Positions 11,695 through 22,900 of a DNA stretch of 64,000 nt are shown in pieces. The notes below the pieces were generated by a model, which did not search any database, had not been told where the DNA came from, and saw only the letters and a list, made by a program, of their open reading frames with translations. Numbering within the stretch: position 1 is the stretch's first letter; each line of letters begins with the position of its first letter. The position numbers and the translations under genes were made by a program. Source of the stretch: Filobasidium wieringae (lineage: Eukaryota > Basidiomycota > Tremellomycetes > Filobasidiales > Filobasidiaceae); the NCBI GenBank assembly GCA_001600055.1, contig BCIV01000021.1, forward strand, positions 262,290 through 326,289, written 5' to 3'.

Positions 11695-13938
11695 CTAGTA
11701 CTCATCATCATCGGAAATAACGATAGGCGACTGAGCCCTGTTTGTCTTCGTGACCGCAGGTGGTGTCGCATCTTGTCTTTTTGGATTGACCCCGTCACAA
11801 TCAGGTAATCCGCATTTGCCATAATCAGGGTGCCATTCGGTATGACATCTGCTACAGCGCCAGAAGCGCTCATCTTCCAGTTTCCTGTCTGATGTCTCGA
11901 TCGATCTACCCAGCTTCGATGTTGCGGTCTCTCTTTTGATCAGGCGTTCTAGTGGGTGTGCGATGATATTGTGCTGGAGTGTATCCGTTGTCCTGACAGG
12001 CGTTTCCGACTTCGGTCGGACGGTATCAGCCTTGGCAGTGATCGAGGTCGAAGGTGTATGCTGGCTGATAGCAGTTTTTGGTTTGGGAACTGGTCGGGGA
12101 CTAGCGGCGCTGCCCAGCTTGGTATCTTCGATTGTATCAACCTGAGTAGGATCTGGTTCAGTAACAGTCACAGGAGCGTCTATCGGAATGGCTCACTTGT
12201 TCCAGACTCTCTGGTCCCATGTCTTCCGTCCCTTCTTCTTCTTTCCCGGCAAAGGGATCTCTCATGGCCTCCTTGTCGCATTCAAGCATTCCAGAAAAAG
12301 ATCGTTTCACGGCATCAGGACCGAATTCTGCATCCTTGGCATCTTCGTCGTCTTCCTCTTCTTCCGTGACATCGTCATCAGTTTCTTCCGCATCTTCTTG
12401 CTTCTTGACCTGAAGCTCGGCAGACTGCATTAGAGCTTTGATGCGTTTTTCAGCAGCCTCTGCCCGTTGTTCCGCAGCGCTTCGAGAGAGGAAGCTGAGT
12501 TATGAGCCGGATCTAAAATCGTCTGAAACAACGCTTACCTCTTAGTTCTAGCCCTAAGTGGCGTTTCAGCATTGTCATGAGCTCTGTGCCTGTCACCATA
12601 TCATATACAAATAAAGCTCACCTCTTGCCAAAAGTCGTCGTCTCCAAACTCTTCCTCTCTGCATTCGACAATGATGATATAGCCGCCCTCTTCGCTGCTG
12701 CGGCTGATAGTCCATCCGCAGCTTGATATCGTTTAGTCGCTGCGGTAATTTTAGCTTTGACTGTTTTGATATCTAGAATTTCATCACCTAGGGGATCGGA
12801 GGAACGAGTTTTCAGCTATTAGCAGAATTGGAGAACACGTCACGTCTCTCACCGTCTTGTCCATCCAATCTGGTTCCACCTTCTTTGTCTTCAAAGGCTC
12901 TGGCGTTGACTCTGTAACCCAGCACGAAGCGATTAGCGCTCAACCCCGGTCATACTAGTAAAACAGCACGAACCGTGACGCCTTTCTCTTCTTGGCCGTC
13001 TGAGCCCCACTAGTCAGAGAGGCTTCTCCTTTGACCATCCCCTGACCTCTCCTTCTTTTCAAGCCTCTCCCGTATCCACGAGATGACTTGCTCGGCGCTT
13101 GACGAGCGTTTGCTCCTCCACATAGCAGTTCAGGAACCACACCGGCATGACGTTCTGCTGACGAAACTGGACGAGAATCCCCTAATCGACGACCTTCGCT
13201 AAAGAAACCTGAGCGGACAAGATGTTAGATGTTAGCCTTATGATAGAAACAAAATACAGCCGATTCTTACCATCGCCATAATACCCCTTGCGCTGCAGTT
13301 CCGAAACTTCACCTTGTAGATCACTCCATAATTGCTATCATATGGTCAGACGAGATCAATACTTCAGTCAAGAACTAATCATGAGTAGGATGATGTCTCT
13401 TTACCTGGAATCGTGGCCCGTGATTCATCTCGTGACAATGAGCCAACTCATGTGTTAAAGTCCGCTCGAGGTATGACATTGGCAAGAACGAGTTGTCCGG
13501 TCGTCTCAGTACGATCTCCACTACCTCACCAGCGTTCCAGTTTCTGCCAGCAAATACTGTGTTGAAGGGATACTGGTTTTGGGAATCGATTGACGCTCTT
13601 TGATTGCTTTTGGGATTAGCAACTTACTTCTTCGAAAGCGTTCACCTTAACACCGTGTTTCTGCATCAGCGGCCTAACCTGTGCAGCCAGAGCTTTCATG
13701 ATTTTCAAAGCCGCCTGATAGATGATTTCAGCATTCGCCTGAAAAGATGTTGCATCTCAAGGCTCTCACATCTGAATGAGGCTTATTCTCTAGAACGTTG
13801 GTGAACGTGATATGCCTTGACAGACAATCGAGTCATTTCTTTTGTGACGCCTTGATTGAGAGATATGATTGATACTGACGGATTGGGATCGACTTCTCTG
13901 GCATTGATCCTCCTTCCTACTACGCCTAAATTGGGCAT
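11695..13938 (-). CDS. WSS1: WSS1/SPRTN-type WLM metalloprotease
   Basis: Eleven exons, about 562 residues: 13938-13880, 13815-13770, 13738-13628, 13572-13405, 13334-13271, 13208-12974, 12911-12853, 12787-12622, 12589-12539, 12479-12197, 12141-11695; every phase agrees. The WLM protease domain occupies about residues 1-150, with HELAHCHEMNH (113-123) as zinc-binding HExxH plus a third His, then LWSDLQGEV. Downstream are a basic nuclear segment (RGLKRRRGQG), a GAQTAKKRKA motif, a coiled region, a very acidic stretch, a CSRCHTEWHPDYGKCGLPDC zinc finger, and a terminal SPIVISDDDEY that fits a SUMO-interacting motif. The family cleaves proteins crosslinked to DNA, often those marked with SUMO. 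The 3' end faces the MINDY gene at 139 bp. Confidence 0.9.
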
Positions 13939-14485
13939 CTCGATCTAGATTTTTATCACAAGCTTGTATTGACCGAAGTATGCCAGCTTGACGGATGACG
14001 GATTTCTTGGTATCAGAGCGTTTTCATCCGATACTGCTGGCCCATCCCCTTGAAGAGTGCTCCTAATGATACCATCTGGTCGATGGGCTGCCATCAGTCA
14101 GGCCGATCCTTACTGTAAACATTCGAAATCCGACTCTCGATTCCCGGACAACATCAACATCACTCCAGGTTCGTCATCTTCGGATCACGTGACTATGATT
14201 TAGCACCTGGGATTGCGAATCTGCTTTCAGACGTTCCGAGCATATTGTATTCATTGAATCAATACAACACACCCAAATGGGTTTCAGACAAAAAGACAGT
14301 ATTTGACAGCCCGCTAGCTAGAGCGAGTCGAGGGTGTGTGAAGTGAGGTGTACAAGAACTAGCTCGTCGTAGAGAAGTGTGAAAGGTCCATTCCGGTAGG
14401 ATACAGATTATGTGTTTGCTCCCCGATGAGCGTGTCCGGATACTGATTATGTGTGACATGAATGGAAAGATTGCTCTTGCTCCAC
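13939..14485. other. Intergenic with TCACGTGA site
   Basis: Upstream of WSS1 and downstream of the expansin-like gene (both minus strand). It contains a perfect TCACGTGA palindrome at 14185-14192, about 250 bp before the WSS1 start. No coding signal otherwise. Confidence 0.45.
14185..14192. promoter_or_regulatory. TCACGTGA palindrome upstream of WSS1
   Basis: Eight-base palindrome containing the CACGTG E-box, matching the preferred site of Cbf1-type bHLH factors. The site is seen; binding is inferred. Confidence 0.35.
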
Positions 14486-15602
14486 TTAGGCAGAGACGAC
14501 CACCAATCGACCAATGTTGACGATGACCCCACTGAGCATCTCCAAGTTACTGGACTTGACTCCGCCAGCCTGGGGAGTAGACTGGGTAGATCCTGCGGCA
14601 CTCTGAGTAGCAGAGGCAGAGGCAGAAGCGGAAGCGGATACGGTAGCGGAAGCAGTGGCTGTTCCGGTAGCAACGCTCGAAGTGGAGAACAAGTTATTGA
14701 GGATCGTGTTGCTCTGGCTGGAAACTACGACCGAAGAAGTAGAGCTTTGCACAGTAGAGCTTGAGGGCGTACTGGAAGGTACTGGGATGGAGCTTGAGGA
14801 AGGAGGAGGAGGAGTGGAAGAGGTAGTAGGAGGAGGAGTGTAGGACGAGGTGGTGGGTGCCTGTGAAAATTACATGTTATAACAGAACCCGCTGTTGCAA
14901 TGAGAGCCTGGACAGTGCTCACGACGTAGGTTGAAGTAGGCGCAGGAGGGGGGGTCGAACTGGTAGTAGGTTCAGGGGTCCAAGAGGTCGTAGGCGCGAC
15001 ATAAGTGGAAGTAGGAGGAGGAGGGGGTTGCTGGGTAAAGGACGAATAGGGTCAATCAGACATCCTTGGGGTCAGATCAAGCTGGATAGAGACTCACGCT
15101 GGTAGTAGTGGGCTGAGGAGCAGGGGCAGGAGCACCGCTGCCGTAGTCCCAATCAGCGTAGATAACACCAGTGCCAAGGTCCTACGAAGGGCAAACATAA
15201 CTATTATTCCAAGCCCTGGAACACCCCTTACTCGATCATGCCGACACTCACGGTAAAGTGCTGGAACAAACTAGGACTCAAATCCAATCCTCCGTAAGGA
15301 CAACTGGGACAGGCATCCTGAATAGTAGCCTGGGCGGTCTTTCCTCCATAACTGATGGTGATGACCTTTCCACATTCCGAACTAGGGTAAGAGTTTCCAA
15401 ATTGAGCGGAGTTCAAAGCGACAGTCCAATCCGAATCCGGGTGAAAGTTTCCACATGCTCCGAGTCCTACACCAGTGTTGTAGTAAGTCATCCGAGTTCC
15501 AGAAAAACGTTTTTCATTTTCGTTCATTTGAACGGGAGCAGCAAGGATGAAGGAAGCGGAGAAAAGAGCGACAATGGTGGTGGAGATGATGGAGGACAAC
15601 AT
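14486..15602 (-). CDS. Secreted expansin-like (double-psi barrel) protein with Ser/Pro/Thr tail
   Basis: Four exons (15602-15252, 15181-15098, 15030-14923, 14860-14486) give about 305 residues. A signal peptide (IVALFSASFILAAPV) is followed by a six-stranded double-psi beta-barrel: RMTYYNTGVGLGACG, ALNSAQFGN, CGKVITISYGGKTAQATIQDACPSCPYGGLDLSPSLFQHF, then DLGTGVIYADWDYG. This pattern is that of fungal loosenin/RlpA-like proteins, which loosen cell-wall polysaccharides without a separate cellulose-binding domain. The second half is Pro/Ser/Thr-rich, probably heavily O-glycosylated, with ASASASASA runs. It ends in a mild hydrophobic stretch (GVIVNIGRLVVVSA) that might be a GPI signal. The Thr/Pro block in exons 3-4 repeats similar TTSSTPPPP units. 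Confidence 0.85.
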
Positions 15603-17449
15603 GTTTGATGTTTTTCAGTAATGTGTTGATGATTGAAGTCGAGTGGAAGTGAAATGAAAGTGGTTGCGTGTGGGCAAGTGGGTTGACAAGGTAGTCAAGT
15701 GAGTGAGCGGTGTTCAAATCAGTTTGAAGTGATAAGATAAAGGACTGGTTTAAATCGAGAACAAAGGTCAATTGAGAATCCTTCCGAAGAGAACAGCCAG
15801 GGCAGACTTACTTCAATATGTCGAGTTGTTACTTACGACTATGTTGTTGTCGATGCTGCTATTATCTAAAGAGCGTGGTGCTTGTCGAAAAGATGGATGG
15901 GAAAGACGATCAGAAGATCAAGACTCGGTTTTAGATGATGATGATGATGAGGTGATGGAGCTGCTGAAACGAAAGGTGGCTGGGCCGGCGTTGGCTCGCT
16001 TGTTGTATTTGTTGATCGACGTTCTAAGTGAAATCACGTGATACGATTTCACCTTTTGTTTGGTATAAAGAGAGTGAGCGCTTGGCGTGGTGAGCTGAGA
16101 ACAAGACAAGGGCAGGTATAGGTAGGTAGGTCATGTCATATGCTTCTTGAAGAATCCTCTTTGTTCATATCGTATCCATTGTTGAGCTGGCTCACCCTCG
16201 AATCGTGACTTTTCGAATAGCCAGCCAAGAACGCCTCGATTGCATGGATTTCTCTTCTTTCGGTTTGATATTTCCGAGGTCGACTACCCTCGTTTGACGC
16301 TTACGGCACGCCTCGCGACTGCCACGAGGGAATATGATCGACTCGCGCTCGGAGGCGACGCTTTCTTGAATTTCGACCCGCGACTAGGCGAACAATGAGA
16401 TGCTTTGCAACATATCGTGCATTGCCCTATACAAGACCTATCCGGGCCGAGATGATCCCGTATTCTTACTCAGAAGGGTTACAGATTACAGATATGCTGG
16501 AGCGATAATCGTATATTCAGCATCTTTGAAGCCCGTACACGCGCTACTTAAGGGCGTACTCGCGTCGGCAGTACTCAAGCTGTCAAACTGGCTGCTATGT
16601 CTTTACTACCATATCTAAACCAGTCTTGTCACATTGTAACTGCCGTTACATGAACAATGACCCTGTACCCTTCAGGCTGGCAACAGTCCGACGCTATATC
16701 AACATCAAGGTACTTTTGCACTTACTCTCAGTTTGAGAACATACAGCACCTTGGCGTAGATGTCAATTGAAGCGGAGCAGTTACCTGATAAAAGCGACTG
16801 GAATGAGATCACTGTTTATTCCTTATGTCGACTGCAGGCATAGACTACCGATTGTGAAGTCTCTCGGTTAGTGTTTTGGAAGCCCATACCTTGTACCAGA
16901 TGTACGTCTGCGTTCGCGGACGAAGACACGCCGACGCAACCCTCGAAAGATTTGCATTGTAAGGAGCAGCCAATTGACTGAACAAGCGTTACATGCCAGA
17001 CTATCAGTTACCAGTAGCGCTCTACCACTGAGAAGAGTTCTTATATGCAGATATATACGCTCTGCCAAGTGAGACGGTTACAAATTATCATGTTGTATAA
17101 CAACTTTAGGGACATTGCATAGATAGCGAGAGTGGGTGGAAGGACACACAGAAGATTAGCGTGGCTCCGTGGACATTAAGTTCTTTCTTTCTTTCTACTC
17201 TGCATCATACCTCCATCATCCCATTGAAAACATCGCCTCGGTATCGGGCAAGTCCCGACCATTTGCCGCCCATTTCAGGTTGATCAACCGCTACGATCAC
17301 GTGATGCTCGACTGACCAGAGACCTGTCGTTGCTCGCGATAAGTTGTAAGATATGCCTCCTAGATCTAATTTCGAGGTCAGGAGATAGACCACCACGTCG
17401 TAATTACCCAACTTAGCATTAACCGATCCAACCGCAAGAAACACTAAAC
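15603..17449. other. Long intergenic region with E-box sites
   Basis: About 1.85 kb between the expansin-like gene (-) and RRP7 (+). It holds TCACGTGA at 16034-16041 and 17297-17304 and a short TTCT repeat near 17179-17198. Small frames (16868-17068 and others) show no protein family pattern. Confidence 0.4.
17297..17304. promoter_or_regulatory. TCACGTGA palindrome upstream of RRP7
   Basis: Perfect TCACGTGA 146 bp before the RRP7 start codon, an E-box in a position typical of a proximal promoter element. Function inferred. Confidence 0.35.
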
Positions 17450-18581
17450 ATGTCCTTCCTACCATTGCCCGTTTCAATTCAGTCCCCATCTTCCTCCTCT
17501 TCTTCAACGCATCACCTCTGGATCAAATCCCATTCCTCATCCTCCACGCCAGATCTTCCATCAAAGCGGACCCTGTTTGTCGCAAACTTACCAGTAGACA
17601 CGACGGAAGAATCTCTTAGGCAATTATTCTTGCCTTATGGACCTATCGAGTGGGTAGAAATCAAGAGAGAGGCTGGAATGGGGACTTGGCTGGATGGCAG
17701 TGATAGCGAAGGCGAGGACGATGATGACGATGAGGTAGACGTCAACGAGGAAGAAGTAGCGGTACCAGCGACGGCAAAGCAATCAAAACAACCTGTTCCA
17801 TCATCTTCCAACTCGAATGCAAAGCAAAACCGTCGAAAATCGCGCACGAAATCAAAACCGACTCTCACCCTGCTTCCTTCCCTTTACCCACGCTCAACTC
17901 CTTACCTATCCCCCGGAAGCGCAGGATTCATCGTTTACCTAAGTCCTTTATCCTTGGAAAGAGCTGTATCTTCCGCTCAGTCGTCTAGTGAGAAGAAAGC
18001 CGTAGTGTTGCGATCGGACGAAACAACGGGACTAGGCTATTACGCTCAACAACACGCTCTACTTCGTCCTTCGTTCTCGGCCATCAAGGCCCACGCGGAT
18101 TCTTCCTTAGAAGCGTACGATGCCCATCTCCTCCATCTGAGATCCAAAAAAGCTGCCGAGCCACAAGTGGACGAGGACGGGTTCACCCTCGTTACTCGGT
18201 CAAGTTCTTCCGGATCACATGGACGATCCGCGAAGGGTGCCGCCGGAGTGGGCGTTGCGAGTCGACAATTTGTTCTAGCTGCCAAGAGGGCGGTTGCCGC
18301 GGGCTCAGAGGTGGATGCGAGGGACGGGTTGATGAGGGGGAAGAAGAAAAAGGGTGCGGTTTTGGGAGATGGGTTCTACAGGTTCCAGAGGGGGGAAAAG
18401 AGAAAGCAAGGTATGTCGATCCTCGCCATATTGTATGCTTACCGCTGTGCTCATGAACCTTCGTGTTCTCGATCTTGCTCGTTATCCAAAAATAGACCTT
18501 GCCAATCTCCGGAAATCGTTCAGCGAGGATCAAGCCAAGGTTGCCGAGCTTCGGGAGAAGAAAAGATTCAAGGCTTATTAG
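17450..18581 (+). CDS. RRP7: RRP7-like pre-rRNA processing protein
   Basis: Two exons (17450-18410, 18496-18581) give about 348 residues. The N-terminal half has an RRM-like fold (RTLFVANLPVDTTEESLRQLF and later GSAGFIVYLSPLSLERA), interrupted by an acidic and a basic low-complexity loop, as in RRP7. The signature is in the C-terminus: DEDGFTLVTR, then FYRFQRGEKRKQ joined across the intron to DLANLRKSFSEDQAKVAELREKKRFKAY, which matches the conserved Rrp7 tail. RRP7 acts in the nucleolus in the small-subunit processome, in 18S rRNA maturation. The promoter contains a TCACGTGA site. The intron falls in the conserved tail, which supports the exon call. Confidence 0.9.
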
Positions 18582-18954
18582 GCTAGACTCGCCGTGCGGA
18601 GGTGTTAGGTTACGCATGCTCATCGAGCAAAGCCTTATGCATGTCATCTCGCCAGCCATCGCATCTGGAGATGTATGTGATTCATATGTTATTGGCTTCT
18701 CTCAAGACCAGCATGTTCGGCCGTGAGCAGGGTCCCTAGTCCTTTCGTTGCGGTCGCGATTTGGTACCTTCGTTCTGTAATAGCAGTCTCTAAGAGTGCC
18801 ATCGAGGAGCTGTGGTCGGTACGAAAGAAACATCTTGACGATTAGACACCCGAAATGTGGAGCTAAGACTTTGCGTCGTATGACGAGTCAATGTAAACAT
18901 ACCTCACCGGGAGTCTTACAACCCGCATGACATTTGATAATACAATCAAGTCAG
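18582..18954. other. Intergenic between RRP7 and RidA genes
   Basis: Short tandem-gene spacer with the RRP7 3' end and the RidA promoter. No other signal. Confidence 0.4.
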
Positions 18955-19749
18955 ATGCTTTCTCGACTGGCTATTAAAACTTCTACTTTACCTGTATCCT
19001 TCTCGAGAAATCATCTCTACTTCCACTCACGAAGAATGTCTGCTGCGCCTTACACCGTCGTTGCTACCGACAGTCAGTGGAAGAGTCCGCAATCCTCACC
19101 GTAGCGCTTTTGCTGAATCTTGCCTATCTATAGAGGCCCCTAAGGCTATCGGGCCATACGTTCAGGTGCGCTCGATCTTCAGCACACCTCAGTTTGAGAA
19201 TTGAGAAGGCTGATCGCTTGGGAACCTTCAGGCCGTCAAGCACAATGGCGTAAGTTGATGGTTTCCTTGGAAGGAGGGTGCCCAGGCATCACTTCACTGA
19301 AACGACAATCACGGTTTAGGTGATCTACGCTTCGGGATCCGTTCCGTTCATTCCCGAGACCATGGAAATCGCCCAGGGCGATATTGAGGTGCAAGCCGTA
19401 AGCAAGATCTGCTTGGCTTGGATGCCACCTTGCTAAACCACATAAGCTGTCCATCTTACAGGAGCAAATGTTCAAGAACGTCAAAGCCGTTATGGACGGT
19501 GCCAACACCGATGTTAGCCACGTTCTCAAGACTACTGTAAGACGCAGTCTACGACGCTATGAGTTTTGATTGCTGAAGGCCCGTCATGTTCAGGTCTTTT
19601 TGAAGGACATGGGTGACTTTGCGAAATTTAACACCATCTACGAGAAGTTCTACGCTCCTTACAAGCCCGCAAGGAGTTGCGTTGAAGTTGCCAGGTTGCC
19701 AAAGGACGTACTGTGCGAGTTGGAATTCATTGCTGTCGAGAAGAACTAG
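18955..19749 (+). CDS. RidA / YjgF-family reactive imine deaminase
   Basis: Six short exons (18955-19072, 19134-19165, 19232-19249, 19320-19397, 19462-19536, 19594-19749), about 158 residues. Family motifs: PKAIGPYVQAV, YASGSVPFIPET, QMFKNVKAVMDGANT, VFLKDMGDFAKFNTIYEKFY and the C-terminal RSCVEVARLPKDVLCELEFIAV with the substrate-binding Arg. RidA proteins hydrolyse reactive enamines and imines made by PLP enzymes. The first start gives a mitochondrial-type leader (MLSRLAIKTSTLPVSFSRNH) rich in Arg/Ser; a second in-frame Met28 (19036) begins the core. The upstream ATG has a poor context, so both a mitochondrial and a cytosolic form are plausible. Exon 3 is only 18 nt. Confidence 0.9.
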
Positions 19750-19990
19750 AACTGTACTTGGGCTAACACAACAATGGAAATGATTACGCATGTGGCATGA
19801 TTCACCCGTTACCGGATTTCCGGCCACGTAACTTTTGAAACGAGAAAGACTCCTTTGTCTCTGCCCGAACGCTATCCTGACCCTTTGTGCTACATATTCT
19901 TGCGTTTATACTAAGACGGATCATCAGAAACCATCGGAAGATCCGAAATTGCGCCAGTAGCTCGTATTCGTTTGACGTTCTCTACCAAAT
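19750..19990. other. Intergenic between RidA and OSCA genes
   Basis: Tandem spacer with no coding signal; the OSCA gene start at 19991 is the first reliable ATG. Confidence 0.4.
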
Positions 19991-22900
19991 ATGAGTCTCG
20001 ATACCACAAACTCTCCGAACTCTACCGGCGCCGGTCTTGAGGACACATTTGGAGATGTCACAAGCTGGTATAGCTCGAGAACGATTGTCGCGGACACCTC
20101 TAGTTTTCAGATTCTGGCGGTCTCCGTCACAACCCTTGTGAGCTCGCAGTTTGGCAGGGAGCGTGGTTCGATCTGACGCGGAATGTTTAGCCGTTTATCG
20201 CGCTTGGGTTCTTCGTTTTCTTGTATTTCAGACCCAATGTCAGTCTTCTCAATTAGCTGTCACACAAGTCGTACGAAGAACCGAATTTGGGCATCTTTGC
20301 GTTGACCTAGACGTTTTTGACTCCACGCATCAGGAGCAACAGTCATCGATGGTTATCGCGGTATATCAAGGCTAGCGATGCTACCCTGCTCAAGCAAGGC
20401 ACAGGGAAGGGTGCTCACAAGCCATGCAGTAAGGTCTGAGTAACCGAGCTCTGATCAACGAATCGCTAAATTCAAGACTCTCAGGTTTCGATCATATCGT
20501 AATGCTTCGCTTTACTCGAACCTGCTTCCACTTGATGATAGCGATAGCAATCCTTGCCAGCGTGACTTTGCTCCCAACATACAACAAGAATACTGCGAGT
20601 TTAGATACATCATGGTACAGCGATACAGCCGACACGGCCGAAGCAGCCAATTCCACCAAAACCACCCACAATGCGGAAACGGTCTCGAACATCGCGGGAT
20701 TTGCGATATTCAACGCTAAGATTATGGATGCCGATAAATCGCTGCTTTGGTATCCGGTATCGGTCTGTGCTGCCATCTCGGTAATGACACAATTAGTCCT
20801 AGTCTATCAAACACGATCGGTAAGTTGATGACCTTTCGCTACATGTCAACGTAATTGTTTATGCTCTGCTCTACAGCTGACAAAAGAGAAGATAAACTGG
20901 CTATTCCAACGAACCGGCACACATTACCGAACTCTAATTGTCAGTACCTACTACGTATCTGTCATTCAATGTCTGAATTTATTGCGGGAACGAGCAGTTG
21001 TATCAATTACACAATCTGCCTACCGGATTTCATAAAACAGTCGGCGCGTCCTTTCAACAGCAGTTCGGAATTCCAGCTCCTACAATCACTCCATCAGTAA
21101 AGTTGAAGGACGGATTGGCTACTTTCTCCGTGGTACATTCTCTCTACTCCTGCATTTGCTGTTGCTTTACCAGATCACGTAACAAAGACAGGAAGGCATC
21201 TGCGGGATCTGTACTAGAGTCCTTGAAGATGGCTAATACGAGCATGTTGAAGCTGGAAAAGAATATCGCTGAGGCGACTAGGAGAAAGAAAGCGGAGATT
21301 ACTTCAATAAATGGTACGATGATGGTACGTTTCTCGCTCTGGAGAACATCTGATTGCCGTGGCCGATCTATAATTCAGCGATTAGGCTACAGACAAGGCG
21401 ATGCCGGAAGCGAATCTGGTCGCTACAGCCATTAAATCCTTATTGTAAGGCCCTCTCGCGCGATACTCTATCATCGACTTCCGTTGTTTACAGGAGAGAA
21501 TCACGATAGGAAACCAGGGGCTATGAAGTCTCCCGGGGTTCGGAAAGAGCTCGTTATGCTGTGCCAGAACGAAAAGAACCTGTATGTAGTCAGCGCATGC
21601 TACTCCAGGCTTATTCTCATTTCGAGTCTCGCGCGACAGACTGAAATCGCAGGCCAAAGAGCTGCACCTGAAATTCAAGAAGCTTTATAGGTAGGCATAT
21701 AAATTATCTCGAGCATAATAGTGGATTGAAACGAAGAGTATTGACAGGAACGTGCAGAATGGACCAGAGTTTTCGGGCAAAAGTGCAGTCACGCAATCTT
21801 TGGTCAACATACTGTGAATGGAGATTAGCGCTCAGGTCATGCAATTTTTCACTCACAATTCCATCGCGTAGCCAACTCATAGCTGAACAAGACAATCAGG
21901 CTGCTCGGCAAGGATACAGGGATTTTAGGGGGACTCTGTAAGCTCAGGGGCTATGATAAGGTTTCGGAAGATCCAGCCTGATACTGCCTATATTAGAATC
22001 AGACATTGGGAATGCGTGGAACAGTGGGATTCGAAGAACAAGAGGGAAGCCATGCAAGCGTCTGGCCACGATGGGTATGGTGAGTGACACGATGAACTTT
22101 CTGATCCAAGCTGAAACTGAAGCGAAACGAGACATGCCAAAGTTTTCGCAACATGGGATACAACTGTTTTGGCGATTGCAGCTCTTCGGAAGCTCAAACA
22201 AAAAGGCAAGATAAGGATAGCCGGGAAAGATGTCGCCATCGATGGACATATGGTCCTTGCGCCTCCCGAAAAGGTATGATCTATCGCTTTTGAGCAATGC
22301 AATCTCCCACAATCTGATTATCTATCTCGCTCAGGATATAGTAAGCATATCAAACATGGCGTTTGCACATTCAAGCGACGCTCAAATTCCGTGTCTTCCA
22401 GCGATGGGCTCAACTCGGTCAAAGACAAACTGAGCGGATTAAACAGAACATCCGGTTTCGTATTTTCTATCTCGTGACGTTCGTTTGCGTGGCAGGACCT
22501 ATCGTATTGGCGGTACGTTTATAGTCCTCTGCTGGCGTGTCTCCGTTCCTTATGCTTTTCCTCTCATATACAGATAGCTGCGACTGGAAAGATCGCTTAT
22601 GTGAGTGATTCGCTTCACTGATTGCCAGACAGTGTTTGACTTACCATCACACCAGCTGGGTCAAGCCTCACCATGGCTTGAAGCTTGGATGGATCGACAT
22701 GCTCAGAGCGTGTCTGTACTGTCCCGTAAGCTCTAAAACATCATTGTAAAGGATCAAGTCTGAGTACTCTTTCCTTCAGTAATGTTACCAGTTATTCTGA
22801 TGACGCTCGTGAATGGTTTCCTTGTTCCATTTGGCGTAGAAGAAATGGCCAAGAAGAAAGGCGAGGTGGGCAGCCGGAGCGTTTTCTCGCACCACGATAC

